NCBI GenBank assembly: GCA_949752795.1 | Contig: OX457057.1 | Coordinates: forward strand, 104,249,513-104,313,512 | Reading direction: 5' to 3' | Source of the DNA: Hyperoodon ampullatus | Taxonomy: Eukaryota; Chordata; Mammalia; Artiodactyla; Ziphiidae | DNA length: 64,000 bases | Part shown: piece after piece, positions 23,490-35,830 of the stretch | Numbering within the stretch: position 1 is the first letter of the stretch | Layout of the letters: each line of letters begins with the position of its first letter | Made by a program: the position numbers and the translations under genes | Notes under the pieces: generated by a model | Seen by the model: only the letters and a program-made list of their open reading frames with translations | Told to the model about the DNA's origin: nothing | Databases searched by the model: none

Positions 23490-23815
23490 GACCAAGAGCT
23501 GTCCCCCCAAAATTCTTTCCTCTCCTTCCCCTACAATAATAGAACCCCAGTTTTGGCTGGATACTTAGAATTAAGGATGACATTTCCCAGCCTCCGTTGC
23601 AGCAAAGTATGGTCATGTGATCAAGTTCTAACCAATGGGGATATAAGCAAAAGCGATGTGTGCACGAGGGCATGCCCTTCACCAACGCTTTTCCTCCTTC
23701 CTAATGGTTGGAGCTAGCACAGTCATCTTGGACCATGAGATGACCTTGGGAATAGAGGCATGCACTTGGAACAAGATAGAAAGGACCTGGGTCCCCACCC
23801 CTGTGGAGCACCATT
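23490..23815. repeat. Ancient interspersed repeat, family uncertain
   Basis: It contains 'atttcccagcctccgttgca', 'ggtcatgtgatcaagttcta', 'aaccaatggggatataagca' and 'gtcatcttggaccatgagat' in an order seen repeatedly in mammalian genomes. I recognise it as repetitive but cannot name the family with confidence. Confidence 0.5.
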
Positions 23816-23819
23816 TCAA

Positions 23820-24000
23820 ACTGGTACAGTCATCTACCTCAGGCAAGTTCCTTAACCTCCCTGGGCCTCAATATCCCCATCTACGAAAGAATGATAATAT
23901 AAGGTATCTAGCTGGCAAGACTGTTTGAGGATTTAATGAGATAGGACTTGCTTCACAGTAAGGGCTAGAGTTAGGAGAGGTGGTAGTACTACTGTTCTCT
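23820..24000 (+). repeat. MIR SINE fragment
   Basis: The core reads 'caggcaagttccttaacctc', 'cctgggcctcaatatcccca', then 'gaggatttaatgagatagg'. This is the standard MIR order. Confidence 0.75.
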
Positions 24001-26260
24001 TGCTGCAATGACAAATGGAGGGGACTGGGACATCTTAACACAGCCCTGGGTGCCCAGGGGTGGCTCAATCATTCACACAGTTGAAAGGCATCTTAGCTAG
24101 CCTAGTCCTGACAAGAATTCCCTTCTCTGGAACCCTTGTCAAATGGTCCCCAGAAAAGGGAAGGGCACTGCCTCCGGGACAACTGTTGGGACAGTGGTGT
24201 TTGTTCATCCGTAAATCACGATCCTCATCCTCTTCTGTCAGAACCCTTCCCCCGACTACCCCAGGCCTCCTCGCTGCTCTCCACTTCCTCCTCCTTCTCC
24301 TCTGCCTTTGATCACCCAGTCCTGCCTCTGAGCTCACTCCCCCCAGAACATCAAAGTCCCTTTCAATCTCTTTTGGAAGCACCCTCTGGCTTCTCCCCTA
24401 AGAAGCCTTCCCTAACTAACTGGGAAGGTCGTGATCGCTTCCTCAGTCCCAACCTATTCAAACAAGAGGCTTTTCAAACTCTACGAACGAATTTCTCTCC
24501 CACTGGAGAACACAAATGACCATCTGACATCTACAAGTTCTCTGTGTTGATCCAGGGATGTCCCAATCACTTACATTTTTCATTGCTAACACTTCCAAAG
24601 CTATTTCATCTTGTTTGCAACATCAGCACTGGTCTGGAAGGCCTAACTCTTCATGGTTACGCAAAATCGAAATCCGCTTAATGTGCCTAAAGCTTATGTT
24701 CAACTTTCCTGATTATTCCCTTCCTGCTCTTGCAGACACAAATGCTATTGTCTCCCCCACGGTGCTGTCACCTTTCCATGTCCCTGTCACTCACACAGGC
24801 TGCTCCCTGCCCCGGGCCTAGGCACAGACACAACCACCCTCTTCTCTCCTCATTCCCTCTTTCACACTCAAGCCACGTCCACACCAGCCCCTGTTCTCTC
24901 TCATCTTCTGCCCCTCTGGCTCCATCCATTCTCAGTAGTGGAGACTCTACTATCCTCTTGGCTCAACCAAGCCCACGCTTAAGACGGCTTTAGAACTGGA
25001 ATAAGGGTGGCCATGGCAGCCGATGGTTCCCTAGTTGGGTGGGGCACCCAGAGCTGCAACAGGATGAAACAGGACACGGTGGTCAAGAGGGCAGGAATCG
25101 GTACCCAAGCAGGCAAAAAGGAGGAACCTGATCCAAATCCTAGACATCGGTAAAGGAAGGGAGCGGAAAGCACGGGTCTGATGATGTCGAGGGAGTCACA
25201 AGCATCTCAGATTTACCCTGTATGCCCCTCACATACTGTCACAGGGTTTTCTCAAATGGCCACTTCTGGAGGCTGGCAGCACCTGTATCAGTCTCACTTT
25301 GCAGAGCACTTAAACTGGTCCTACGTTTTACATTCGAAATTTTATTCCAAGTGTGTGACCCACCTGGACACAAAACCTTGAGAGTCTTTGCTATTTTCAA
25401 TTCATATTACGCATTAATTTTCATTACACAGCCAGAATGCTGACACATGAATCAGATCACAACAGATTGCAAGCAAGAAATAAGACCCCAGCCTGGGTTT
25501 TGCTCCCTCCACAAAGACCTTCTAGTCTCCAAGGTTAACAAAGTAGTAGCGAGGCCCCCTCCCTGCCAGTCATCGAGTGATAAGAAAAGGTGAGATTCCA
25601 CCAGTGGGGATCAAAAACCCAGGCATGTCCAGAGTTCTAAACCTCCCCACTCTCACCCAGGTGTGCTCTTCGGCCACCGTTCCCCTTTGACACCACCTTG
25701 ACACTCATTTTCCTCCATGGCACCTATTTATGCTTGAGGCTGGGAGTGGAAGACAGATACTAGTGCCCAGTGCCAGGGCTCCACTCCAGAGTGGCCCAGA
25801 GGGTGAACAGAAGGGGAACCAGCCAGCAGCCTTACATTTCTGGAGCAGCCAGGAGAAACAAAAGGCACAAAGGTCACATTGCCTTGTTTGCCCACTGGTG
25901 ATTCCTTCTCCTGCCCTGGGCCCCACCCTTCCACTCAGCCCTCTTTCCCGCCTTAGCCACACCATCAACCCCATGCCCAAGCCTCCCGGAGGGCTCGCCT
26001 GTTTGTCCTCTTGTATCCACATGAATCACTAATTACTGATTTAAACCCACACACTAAGTGAATGACAAATACCAATACAATGCTTAGGATTGGCAAATGG
26101 AGAGCTACCTGTCTTCTTGACTCTGCCTGAGCATACAGGAGACACAGAGACACTGTATCCCGACCCACACCTGAGCAGAAGACTGACTAAACTTGCTGCC
26201 AGACTGCGTGTCCCTGTGAGTGTTGAGGAGGGGAGGGCAGAGCTGGCAGTGATGAACTCA
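24001..26260. other. Unassigned non-coding DNA
   Basis: No exon is recognised. Pyrimidine-rich parts near 24,230-24,500 and 24,720-24,990 could be decayed L2 sense sequence, but no diagnostic block supports it. The frames of 87-127 codons here have no motif. Confidence 0.4.
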
Positions 26261-26261
26261 C

Positions 26262-26445
26262 ACACCGGTTCTCCAACCCAGCTCCACACTGGAATTGTCT
26301 AGGAGAGCTAAAAGACTCATGCCTGGGTCACCTTCCCAGAGAATCTGGTTTAATTGGTCTGGGGTCACTGCCTGGACATCGGGATTTTTTAAAGCTCCCC
26401 CAGTGATTCTAACATGCTCCCAAGTTTGAGAGCCACTGACGGAAC
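26262..26445. mobile_element. MER5A-type hAT-Charlie MITE
   Basis: This is a non-autonomous hAT element of about 185 bp, the expected MER5A length. Its left end is 'ggttctccaacccagctcca' and it carries 'gactcatgcctgggtc', 'agagaatctggtttaattgg' and 'agtgattctaacatgctccc'. Its right end is the imperfect inverted repeat 'agtttgagagccactg'. Confidence 0.85.
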
Positions 26446-28419
26446 ATACTTACGTGCTCCCGACATTTTTCAAAGCAGCCAAGACCTTTAGAACACCTTA
26501 TAGCCTTTAACTGTCAAGATAGCCCTTGGGGGTACACCCCGTTTTACTGTGATTCAGACGTCAATCATAGTCAGGTTGAGATCTGAACTCAGGTTCTCCA
26601 CCGCAAAGTCCACTCTCTTTCCACTCTCCTGTGAACTCTTGCAAGGGTGTAGACAACAAGTGAAAGCAATCTCCACTGCCAATAGGTCACAAGTAAGTCC
26701 CATAAATGCAAGACACCTAGATGTGGAGATGCAAACACCACAAGCAGCAGTGATGACCTCTTCTGAATGCAGGGGACCGAGCTGAACCCAGAGGGCAGCG
26801 GGGTGTGCTCACGTGCGAGGTCTAAGGCAATGGAGGGAGAGGATGCATCAGATCCTGGCCAGGGAGCTTATCCTAGACCCAAGATGTGTCCGGAGATACC
26901 ACACTTAAGAGTAAGACAGCATTCAGTGGCATGGAAAGCACTGTTGAATCGGAGAATGTCGGGCAAAGGGGGGACTCTTCAATGGGAGGGAATCTTAAGA
27001 GAGGTGTCAAGGGTTCACCTCTCAGGCCACAGTTTCTCCATCCTGATCTAACCATCCTAACCTTCTGTGGGGTCACAAAACCCAATCCTAGCACAGCCCC
27101 TACCAGGCACCACTCCTCCAGTCTCTCTTCCCCCCAGAACTACCATCTGAGCTTCTTTGGTGAGGGGACATATGACTAGACCCTCAAACAGTTTTAGTCT
27201 ACTGATCACTTAGGCAGGGCAAAGCATCCCTTCAACCCCTATTCCACCCATGCTTACTTCCCCCTCAAAAAAAAACAAAAAACAAAAAAAACCACCATCG
27301 TTATCACCAAACCAACTTTCCTGAGAGTGGGAATGGGAATAACGTTGCCACTTCGGATCGGACTAGGAATTGATGTGGACTGACACAGACATGAAGACGC
27401 TGAAGCACCATGTTTATAAAATACAAGAAACCAATCCACGATCCACATGGAGTCCCTAAAGCGTCGACATAGATGGGGGACCCCATGGCGGGGCCCGGGA
27501 CAGACACTAAGGACAGCAAATGTTCCTTCTTAAAGACAACAAACGATGTGCCACCTTTCCTCCTGGGTCAGAAATGGGGCTCTCTTCCAACCTGTGCCAC
27601 ACACCGCTGCCTCCCGGGGTCCCCCAAAGCCGAGTGTTGATGGGAAAGAACCACAAGGAATTACAGGAACCAAGAGCAGGTTAAACTTTCACATCGATCG
27701 TGCTGATAAGCAGCAGCCACTTACCCAGCACAGCCAGACAGCTCAGCACTGGGAAAAAGCACTTCATGTCGGCAGCTGAGAGGAGACACAACACAGGGCG
27801 CTTCCTCTTCTCCCAGCACTTAATCTCTCATTTCTGGCAATCCACTTATAGCTCCAGAAGACAGGTTTGGAAACAGAACTTAACTCAGGGAATGAGAACA
27901 GGTTAAAGAGCTCAGCAGGAGGGAGTGGGGGAGGGGCAGCGGGTGGCAAGTGTTAAACTCCCCTAGGCTAAAGGAAGGGTCCAGAACAATTCGGACGGCG
28001 CTGGAGGCTCCTGCCACATCCTGTGCCTTGTGGTTTCCACTGTAATTGTAGGTTGCGGTGGATTAATCCTCAAGGAAAAGGAAAAAAAGAGTCTGAGAAA
28101 ATCCTTTCATCCACTGATTATACAGAAATGTCCTTGGCTTCTCAGTGAAGGTGTCTGTAATCTCCCTCATTCAGATTCCCCAAAGGGAACAGGGCAGGTT
28201 TTGTCAAAACCCTTGACAGCCAAATCGCCCTGGTCGGCATCGACTGCTCTGGGTTTCTTCAACAAAAAGTCCGTCTCCATGCATGATGGTGAATCACGGG
28301 GCTGCCACCTGCCCTAGACCTGCCCGCAAAGCACGAAGCAAGTTGGCGTTCGTTCGGCAGCCCTGAAGCGGTCCCACAATGCCAGCAGCTTTCTAAAACA
28401 AACACAACAGATTTATCAA
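26446..28419. other. Repeat-poor DNA flanking the CpG island
   Basis: No interspersed repeat is confidently identified, apart from a weak MIR-like passage at 26,490-26,620 and a short A/C-rich run at 27,266-27,297. Nothing here reads as an exon. Its position next to a CpG island makes proximal regulatory sequence plausible. Confidence 0.45.
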
Positions 28420-29480
28420 AGGCAAGCACGGCCGCCGCAAAAGCGAGAGGGGCTGAGCGCCAAGCTGGTCCGGGCACCTGGTCCTGGACCAGGACGGTCA
28501 ACCTTTGCAGTCTGACCTTGGCCAAGTCGCCGCCTTAGCCTCCACTTCAGTTTCCCCGCACAGAGCCGATTGTTCCTGCAATACTTTCACCAAATGCTTC
28601 ACTCCTGGGAATTCCTTCCGCCTCCCACCGAGCCCCGGCGCCGCGGGTAGCCCCACCCTCCGCGGGGGCAAATCGGGAAGAGGCTCCGAGGTGGGGCCGC
28701 CACTCCCCGTTCCACCCCCGGCCCTCGCCCCAACCGTGGGAGCTCGGCGCGCGCCGCGTCCCAGGTGGCCCCGCTATTGTTTTACCTTCCCGGGTGTTTA
28801 TTTTTCGCTGATTGGAAAGAAAAGAGAAGGAGGGAGAAGGGAGCCCGGGGCTCCGCTTTCACTGCCAGGGGAGGGGGTCTCAGGCCGACCCCCGAGCGGA
28901 GCCGCCGCCGGGCCCACCGCCGCCCCTCCCACCACCCTCCCCCTGGGCTCCGGCTCCCCTCGCTGCCGCCCCTCCCCGCGCCGCCCGCGCGGTCGCCGGA
29001 TACCGACCTCGCCGCCGGCCCTCTCCCTTCGCGCGCCGGTCCGTCGGTCCGTCTGTCCCGGCGCACGCCTCTAGGGACGCACCGCCTCCTCCCGCTGCTC
29101 CGGCAGCGGCACCAGCAGCCGCTCTCCGGCCCCTCCCCAGTCCCCGCCCCCTCCACCCGGCCCGTTGCACCCGGGCCAGCCGAGCGCGGGGCGAGGGCGG
29201 TGGCCTCGGCTAGAGGCACCGCCCCCGGGCCCGCCCCTTTCCCCCAACCCCGGGGGCCGGGCGGCCGGGCGGGGGCTCCGGGTGCGGCTGGTGGAGCCCC
29301 GCCCGCACCTGCGGGTAGCAAGGGCCGCCCGAGGACCTGGGCGCAGCTGGCGTGGGGGCCGGGCAGCGCCGAAAGTTAATCAGGGGGCTCACACGCAGAC
29401 TAGCTGGCCGCCGGCTGGACGCACAGGCCCTTCCCAAAGCCCAGCAAAGGACCCCTGAGCCTGGAAGAGGGCGGACCGGG
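28420..29480. promoter_or_regulatory. CpG island, probable gene promoter / first exon
   Basis: Over about 1 kb the sequence is very GC-rich and dense in CpG, while the rest of the window is CpG-poor. Such islands usually mark promoters of broadly expressed or developmental genes. It contains CCCGCCC/GGGCGGG GC-box motifs (for example around 29142-29151, 29231-29237 and 29299-29305) and an inverted CCAAT box (gattgg, about 28810). No TATA box is evident. A minus-strand splice-donor-like CGCAGGTGCGGG lies near 29,301-29,312, but one motif does not prove an exon. I could not match any encoded peptide to a known protein, so gene and direction remain unknown. Frames of up to 204 codons on both strands are the expected by-product of GC-rich DNA. 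Confidence 0.8.
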
Positions 29481-29584
29481 AGCGCGTCCCCTCTCTGGGA
29501 AACAAAAACAAAGCCTTCTGCAGGAGCCTTGAATCTGTTCATATAGTAGAACCCCACATTGCACTTCACTCTAAGACAGAATTT

Positions 29585-29850
29585 CCTAGACGTTGAGACT
29601 GAATTGGACTCTGGAAACAGCCTGGCTTCTAACCCCGGCTCCTCCACTTCCCTGCTGCGGACCTTGGTCGAGTGACTCAATAGCCCTGTGCCTCAGTTTA
29701 CCCACCTGTTATATGAGGAAATGGCCTATGCTTAATAGGGATATATGAGATGTCCATGGCACACTTGTAAAACACTTAGGATGGTGCCTGCTACATCTTA
29801 AATGTAAATGCAAGCTGTAATTATTTTATGAGGAACACTCGTATCCAAGC
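29585..29850 (+). repeat. MIR SINE (near full length)
   Basis: MIR blocks in order: 'cagcctggcttctaaccccg', 'ctcctccacttccctgctgc', 'gtgcctcagtttacccacct', then 'taaaacacttaggatggtgc'. It lies just beyond the CpG island and is one of the best-preserved MIRs here. Confidence 0.82.
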
Positions 29851-29864
29851 AAGTGCATTTTCAT

Positions 29865-30800
29865 TCATTCAATACTTGTCTAACATATGCAGGTACTGAG
29901 TAAGCACAGACCCGAGGTAACCAAGGTAGAATAGGACAGTCCTGCCCTCCTGGAGCTTGCAGTCTACTAAGGAAACCATAAAACAGGTATGGAAGGAAAA
30001 GAACAGTGTTGAGGAAGCACATGCAAGGCCTCCGACCCTGTGTTGTGGGGTCAGGGCATGAGGAGGAGGGGGGTTTGATCAGATCAGGCCAGGTGCCGGG
30101 AAGGCTTCTCAGAGGAAATGAAAACTAGGTAGAATCCAAAAGAGCAGAAGGAGATACCAGGGGGAGAGAGAGGAGGAAGGGGAGGACTCACAGGCCCTGG
30201 AATCAGTATCCTTGAAGGCCCGGAGGGGAGAGAGTGGCCCAGGTAGGGGATCAAAAATCTCTGTTGGGCCCAAACTAGTCTATAAGGAGGAAGTGGCAAG
30301 AAACGAGCAGAGAAGAAATCAGGTGTCAGAACCTGAAGGACTTTGTATGATGTGTTAAGGGGTGTGGACTTTAGCCCAGAGCCATAGCAAAGCCCCTGCA
30401 GATTTTGAGTAAGGCAGTATTGTTATCAGATGTACATTCTAGAAAGACCACTAGCCTAGAAAGACCACTAGCCTAGACCTCTGGCCTAGGTGTGGAGGAT
30501 GGATGGGAGGGGAGTTCTACAGGAGGCTCGGCATCTGCAGACGAGAGATGGTGGTGACCAGGACCACAGAAGTAGCAACAGGGAGGGAGAGGAATGAGCA
30601 GGTCAGGAGCTAGGCTCTGTGGAATGCCAGGTTGAGGGTGAGGAATGGAACAGAAAAACCAGTGCAACCTCAGCAACTGAGATCACAATACATAGGGTCA
30701 GGTTGGATGTATTGAACTTGAGATGCTCAAGAGACATGCAAATGAAGATGTCCAAACTGTAACTGGGGTGGGCGTGTAAGCGTAGAGCGGAGTTCAGAAG
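29865..30800 (-). repeat. L2 LINE fragment, antisense
   Basis: The plus strand is the complement of L2. It opens with 'ttttcattcattcaatactt', followed by a 'ctggagcttgcagtctacta' motif. It then covers decayed reverse-transcriptase C-terminal sequence, with a 'gaaggcttctcagagg' block and 'ttgagatgctcaagagacat' near the left end of the copy. Frames are broken. Confidence 0.72.
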
Positions 30801-31264
30801 TCAGAAAGGTACTACGGCTTTGTAAGTTATTTTTCACCCCATTGGACCGTGTGATGGTGACGGTATTTAGTGAAGAAATAGTCTGATAATTCACTGACAC
30901 CAAAAAAAAAAAAATGTTAATAACCCCCTCCCCTCACCAGGGTGCAGGGCAATGAAGGTCATGCTACGGGAATGCAAAAATAACTAAGGGGTCTTATTTG
31001 CCCTCACCCCTCTCTCTTGGCTATAAATTTCTTGTGGGCAGGATCTGCCCTTTAATTATCATTTACCCCAAAAAGCTCTTGACATTGTGATCTGCATACA
31101 ATAATTACACTATTAATACTTTGACCGAATTGAATTAAATATTTATCACATCTGCCAAGTATTGTATTTAAAATCTCTTCTTGTGTTAAATGTTACCTCT
31201 TTCCCCCAAGACAACCCTGACTCCGGCATCTCTCACTTCTCCTTATCTGCTAGACCCCTTCCTT

Positions 31265-31860
31265 TATTTATTGAGCGTCTATTACGTGCCAAGAAAACTC
31301 TGCTCTCGTTCGTGGTGCTTACAATCTCATGGGAAACACAGACAATGAGACAGAAATATATGGCATAATGTGACGTATTCTGAGGAAAACTGGGATAAGG
31401 GAATATGCATGTATGTGTGTGGGGTTAGGAGGAAGATTCTGCTCTAAGTAGGCGGTCAGGGAAGGTCTCACAAAGGCAGTGACATCTGAGCTGAGATCAA
31501 ATTAGAAGGAGTGAGCGAGCCCCGCATATTTCTAGAGGAAGAGCATTCCAAGCTTAAGGAACAGCAAGCACAAAGCCCCTTAACATGCTCTGTTAATAGA
31601 AGGTATGTTAGTGTGCCTGAAACGGCATAGGAGGGAAGGAGAAGGAGAAATATGATCACGGAAGTTGCAAAGGCAAAATCCTGTAGGACTTTGCAGGCTT
31701 GGGGGCAGTCTGGGTTGCGGGGAGGACTACAGTGTTGGGAGATAGGAGTGGAAGAGGCACACTGAAAATGTGAGAGAGGATAGTGGCTCAGACTAGGGTG
31801 GTAGAGATACAGGTTGTGAGAAATGGGTGGCGTCTGGAAGCATTTTAAAAGTAGATTCAA
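31265..31860 (-). repeat. L2 LINE fragment, antisense
   Basis: The plus strand opens with the complement of the L2 3' end ('tttattgagcgtctattacg', 'gtgcttacaatctcatggg'). It continues through 'aggtctcacaaaggcagtga', 'aagagcattccaagcttaag' and 'aacagcaagcacaaagcccc', all standard L2 blocks. Confidence 0.78.
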
Positions 31861-31879
31861 TGGAATTTTCTGGAGAACT

Positions 31880-32720
31880 AGATACGGAAGGGGCGAGAAA
31901 GAGGAGAGTCGAGGATTCTTCCAGAAGATCCACCTCAGCCTGCAATGGAGCTCTCAGCCCCACCAGGCTGCCCAGCCCCTTCTGCAAGACCACGCTTCCC
32001 AAGCATTCAATCCCCAGTCCTCTGCCCAGGCCACTTCCTCCATCTTTGAACCCTGTACTCAATTATCCCTTCTCAGTTCTTTTCTTCTCAACCCACCCCA
32101 CCTCCTACCACCTAGACCCCTGGCATCCCTCTGGATGATCTGTCAACCCTGGACTTCCATCACCACCCCAGATACGTTATGGCTGGTTCCCAGCCTAGTA
32201 TCTTTCCTATTTCCACATTGATATTCAAAGAGCTGTGCTGTCAGGCGGGGAGAGTAAAGTACAATTAAAAGAATGCCTCTGCCCTTTGGGCAGAGGAGCA
32301 AGTACATGAAGTAAGTGCTGAACAGTGGCCCTTTCAGGAGATCATCCACAGGCCGAGAGAGACTCAAGTCACAAGGGAGGGAGAAGCATCCAAGGAGAAG
32401 AGGGGACAGGAGTCCCCAGTCAGCAAATGTCTGGTACCCAGGCTGAACATTAGCAACTTGCTTCAAAACACCTTACGTTGGATTGTTGAAGCCTCTCCTG
32501 GACTGGTCTGGAATCGGGTGGATAGTTTGAGTGTTTTGGAAAACTCAATCTTCTCCCTCAGGGAGTCAAACGAAGAAGCCTACAGAAGCACAGCTCCAGC
32601 AAAATGCTGCACTCGGGAACAAAGGTCCAGTGTTGCCTGATTTTCCTACTTTTCAGGAAAAGCAGGAAATCCAGACGTTCACTGAATTCTTCCTAATTTT
32701 ATTTGTTGGAAGCTAGTGTT
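31880..32720. other. Unassigned non-coding DNA
   Basis: No gene is seen. A pyrimidine-rich passage at about 32,040-32,170 might be old L2 sense sequence. A 132-codon frame crosses from the L2 copy into it and has no motif. Confidence 0.4.
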
Positions 32721-32735
32721 TAAAAATTAACACTC

Positions 32736-33220
32736 ATTTGTAATGAGGTGGATAGACCTAGAGTCTGTCATACAGAGTCAAGTAAGTCAGAAAGAGAAAG
32801 ACAAATACCGTATGCTAAGACATATATATGGAATTTAAGGAAAAAATATGTCATGAAGAACCTAGGGGTAAGACAGGAATAAAGACACAGACCTACTAGA
32901 GAATGGACTTGAGGATATGGGGAGGGGGAAGGGTAAGCTGTGACAAAGCGAGAGAGTGGCATGGACATATATACACTACCAAACGTAAAATAGATAGCTA
33001 GTGGGAAGCAGCCGCATAGCACAGGGAGATCAGCTCAGTGCTTTGTGACCAACTAGAGGGGTGGGATAGGGAAGGTGGGAGGGAGGGAGGTGCAAGAGGG
33101 AAGAGATATGGGAACATATGTATATGTATAACTGATTCACTTTGTTATAAAGCAGAAACTAACACACCATTGTAAAGCAATTATACTCCAATAAAGATGT
33201 AAAAAAAAAAAGAATTAAAA
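32736..33220 (+). mobile_element. L1 LINE 3' UTR insertion (5'-truncated)
   Basis: This is only the L1 3' end: 'cagagtcaagtaagtcagaa', 'tagcacagggagatcagctc', 'gtataactgattcactttgt' and 'ccaataaagatg', followed by an interrupted A-tail. The 14-bp duplication aaaaattaacactc flanks it at 32722-32735 and 33221-33234. It is a severely 5'-truncated copy of about 485 bp and encodes nothing. Confidence 0.92.
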
Positions 33221-33234
33221 AAAAATTAACACTC

Positions 33235-33984
33235 TTGGGGAACAACAGCACAGAATTTCTTCGTGGATAAATATGGCCAAGTGGTTCTATCTGTTTTGAC
33301 ATCTCCAGACCTGTTGTGGCTGCAATCGAAAGACTAATATAAAACCACAACTGACAGAAAGTTCTATTTTTTAAAAAAGGAAAAAAAGGAAGGGGGCATT
33401 AACCTAGTTCTCTTTTGTCAGCTGAAAGAAAGTAGAGGGCAAGGCATTTTGCCTAAAGATAGCTTGACACTGCGTGCTCACAAGCACTGATGTTAATTGC
33501 TCCTAATGCATCTTGAAATGCTGGGTGGAAATAGCAATGCCTTCACTAAACAGCCAAGTCAGAGCTCAAAGTGCCACTAAACAATCTTCCTGGTAGAAGC
33601 TTCCTTCTTGGTGATTACTCTCCTGCTCGGGCGAGGATCCCCAGAGCTGAAGACTAGGAATAGCTTACTCAGGATACCATCTGTCTTTAAAAAGTATAGA
33701 GTTGACTCTTATATCTTGAGATGGTGTGGTGAAGGGGTAGACCCCTTAAGCTTTCCCCACACGTGGGTGCCCAGAAACCAAGGGGTGCCATCTAGCGTTA
33801 GAGAAGGGTCTGGACTTGCACCCACCCGCCCATGGACCTCTGAAGGCTGGTTCATTCGGGATGAAAAGTAAGATTCATTCAGCGAACATTCTCCTTCCTC
33901 CACAAAACCCCACAGCTGTGCTTGCTTATTCTCCGGCTGACAGAGAACAGTGGACCTGGAGAAGGATGCCTGGGTTTGTATGAT
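33235..33984. other. Unassigned non-coding DNA
   Basis: No gene or repeat recognised. Confidence 0.45.
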
Positions 33985-34190
33985 CTGCACCTACTGACAC
34001 TCAACTCTGGTCAAGTTACTTCACCTCTTTCACCCTAGGTTTCTGGTTTGTAAAAAGGGATCGCAATAGCACCTGCCACCGCAAGGAGCTTGTGAGGATT
34101 AAATGAGCTGATATGTAGAAAGAACTTAGCAAAATGCCTGGTACTTAGTTCTCAGTACTCATTAGCTATTCTCTTCACTGATTATAAACC
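33985..34190 (+). repeat. MIR SINE
   Basis: The core reads 'ctggtcaagttacttcacct', 'gcacctgccaccgcaaggag', 'gaggattaaatgagctgata' and 'gcaaaatgcctggtacttag'. The order is standard MIR. Confidence 0.8.
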
Positions 34191-34204
34191 TCACACAGTC
34201 CAAG

Positions 34205-34490
34205 GAGCTGGGAGCGAGGAGCCAGAAATTCGAGCTTTCAGTCCAGACTCTGCTGCTTATGCTGTCTTTTGACCTCTCTGGACCCAAGTTTCGTCTTCTG
34301 TAAAATGGGGTTGGTCAGATGAGTCAGAAGGTCCCGAACTGCTGTGCTTGAATTACTCCAGAAGCATTAAAATACAGATTCCCAAGCCCCATCCCAGAAG
34401 ATTCAGTTTCCAAGCATCGGTGTGAGACTGGATTAAATGAGTTCTAAGGGCTCTTCCAGCTCAAAATTTTATGATGGATCTTTCCATTAT
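34205..34490 (+). repeat. Second MIR, apparently split by a MER5A-like element
   Basis: The left part (34205 to about 34330) carries 'gtccagactctgctgcttat', then 'cttctgtaaaatggggttgg'. The 3' end seems to resume at about 34437 ('gagttctaagggctcttcca', 'gctcaaaattttatgatgg'). The 34345-34432 insert has MER5A-type blocks ('gaattactccagaagcatta', 'gattcccaagccccatccca'). Confidence 0.6.
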
Positions 34491-35560
34491 AAATGGAAAT
34501 TCAAGATCCATCTCCTCTATCCAAGTCCATTTCTGATTTTGATTGGGAGGACCCTCAACTACAATAGCATGACACCTAGATCAAAAGAATTAGAAGAACC
34601 CATCATTTCCACCACTATTCCATTCTAAACCTAGTCCTGACCATGTCAAGAGGCTAACCATCCTTCCCACCCCAAGCCTTGAGCATTTCATTGCTCTTCA
34701 TTCCTCCTTTCCAAAATCTCAGCAAGTCCTGATTTTGTTTGTTTGTTTGTTTAAACCCAACAACAGCCTTAGATGGGCTTCTTACACCCAACTCTGGCTC
34801 ACCACCTGTGCTCTTCTCTCTCTGCTCTCCCTCCTTTTGCTAAAGAATGGAAATAACCCAGAGCCTCTGGGTAGGCAAGGATTTTGAGCTCAGGTTGAAC
34901 ACCGTGGCACTTGTCATGTTGGAGCGATTCCTCTGAGTTAGATTGGCTGACCCCAATCTCTCTCTCACTCTCTCAGTGTCCCAGGGCAGCCGGGCTGGCT
35001 GCCAGGGCTGGCTGCCACTTTCAACCATGCTGTTGCCCAGGTGGAGGACTCTTAAGAATTTGGCTTGGCCTCTCTTGTAAAAAAAGAACATTAGTTTGAT
35101 CATAGAGCCTCCTACAGGGGAAGGTGTGTCACCATAGACCTAAGATTCTAAGGATTAAACAACCATGAGCTTAGAGCAGAACAGAGCCTTCTGGATGTGG
35201 AGGTGCTCTTTCTGAGACATCTGTTACCCCACTGATCACCCAGTCTGTCTGGCCTGATCTGGCTGGCATGTTGCCTATTCCTATAAAAGAGTGCAAAGAC
35301 ATTGGCCAATCTCACCCAAATATATATGGTCCCGGCTGACAGTTTCCAAAAGTTCACTTTGAAGTTAATTATTTGGAACTCAGAACATAATTCCCCATAA
35401 GAGTAAGATAATAAATGGTGATTATATTTCCAGACTGACACACAAGTCTATTTAACCCTTTATATGCTTAAAACACTACATATTTAAGAGGAAAAGAGCA
35501 GTCAGCCAACAATACACTTGAAACACCAGTGATTAAATAATACTGAAAAATAACATTGGG
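34491..35560. other. Unassigned non-coding DNA
   Basis: No gene is recognised. A (TTTG)n run lies at about 34,735-34,751. Confidence 0.45.
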
Positions 35561-35564
35561 ACAG

Positions 35565-35830
35565 GATTTTTTTTAAATGTAGCAAATATTTAGTTAACAT
35601 AAAGTACTGTTCTATGCCCTGAAGTGCTGGAGAAAGCAGGCATGCTTCCTATCCTCGTAGAATTTGCACTGTGTTGATTTTTCTGTTCATTGTCTGTCTT
35701 TTCCTGAGAATGTAAGCTCCCTGTGGGCCAGAATCTGGTCTGCCTTGTCCTCTAGTGTATGCCAATGCCTAGCAAAATGGCTGGCACAAAGACTGTGCTC
35801 AGTAAATAAATATTTGTTGACTTGGCTTCA
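35565..35830. repeat. Two abutting L2 3' ends in opposite orientation
   Basis: About 35565-35655 is antisense L2 ('gtagcaaatatttagttaac', 'gttctatgccctgaagtgct'). About 35660-35830 is the sense L2 3' terminus ('gagaatgtaagctccctgtg', 'aatggctggcacaaagactg', 'aaataaatatttgttgac'). They are separate ancient copies placed tail to tail. Confidence 0.7.

Noticed and set aside
28505..29680. Overlapping frames of 96-204 codons on both strands in the CpG island
   Set aside because: GC-rich DNA lacks stop codons, so long frames are expected. The predicted peptides are low-complexity Pro/Ala/Arg/Gly sequences with no domain, and opposite strands are equally open.
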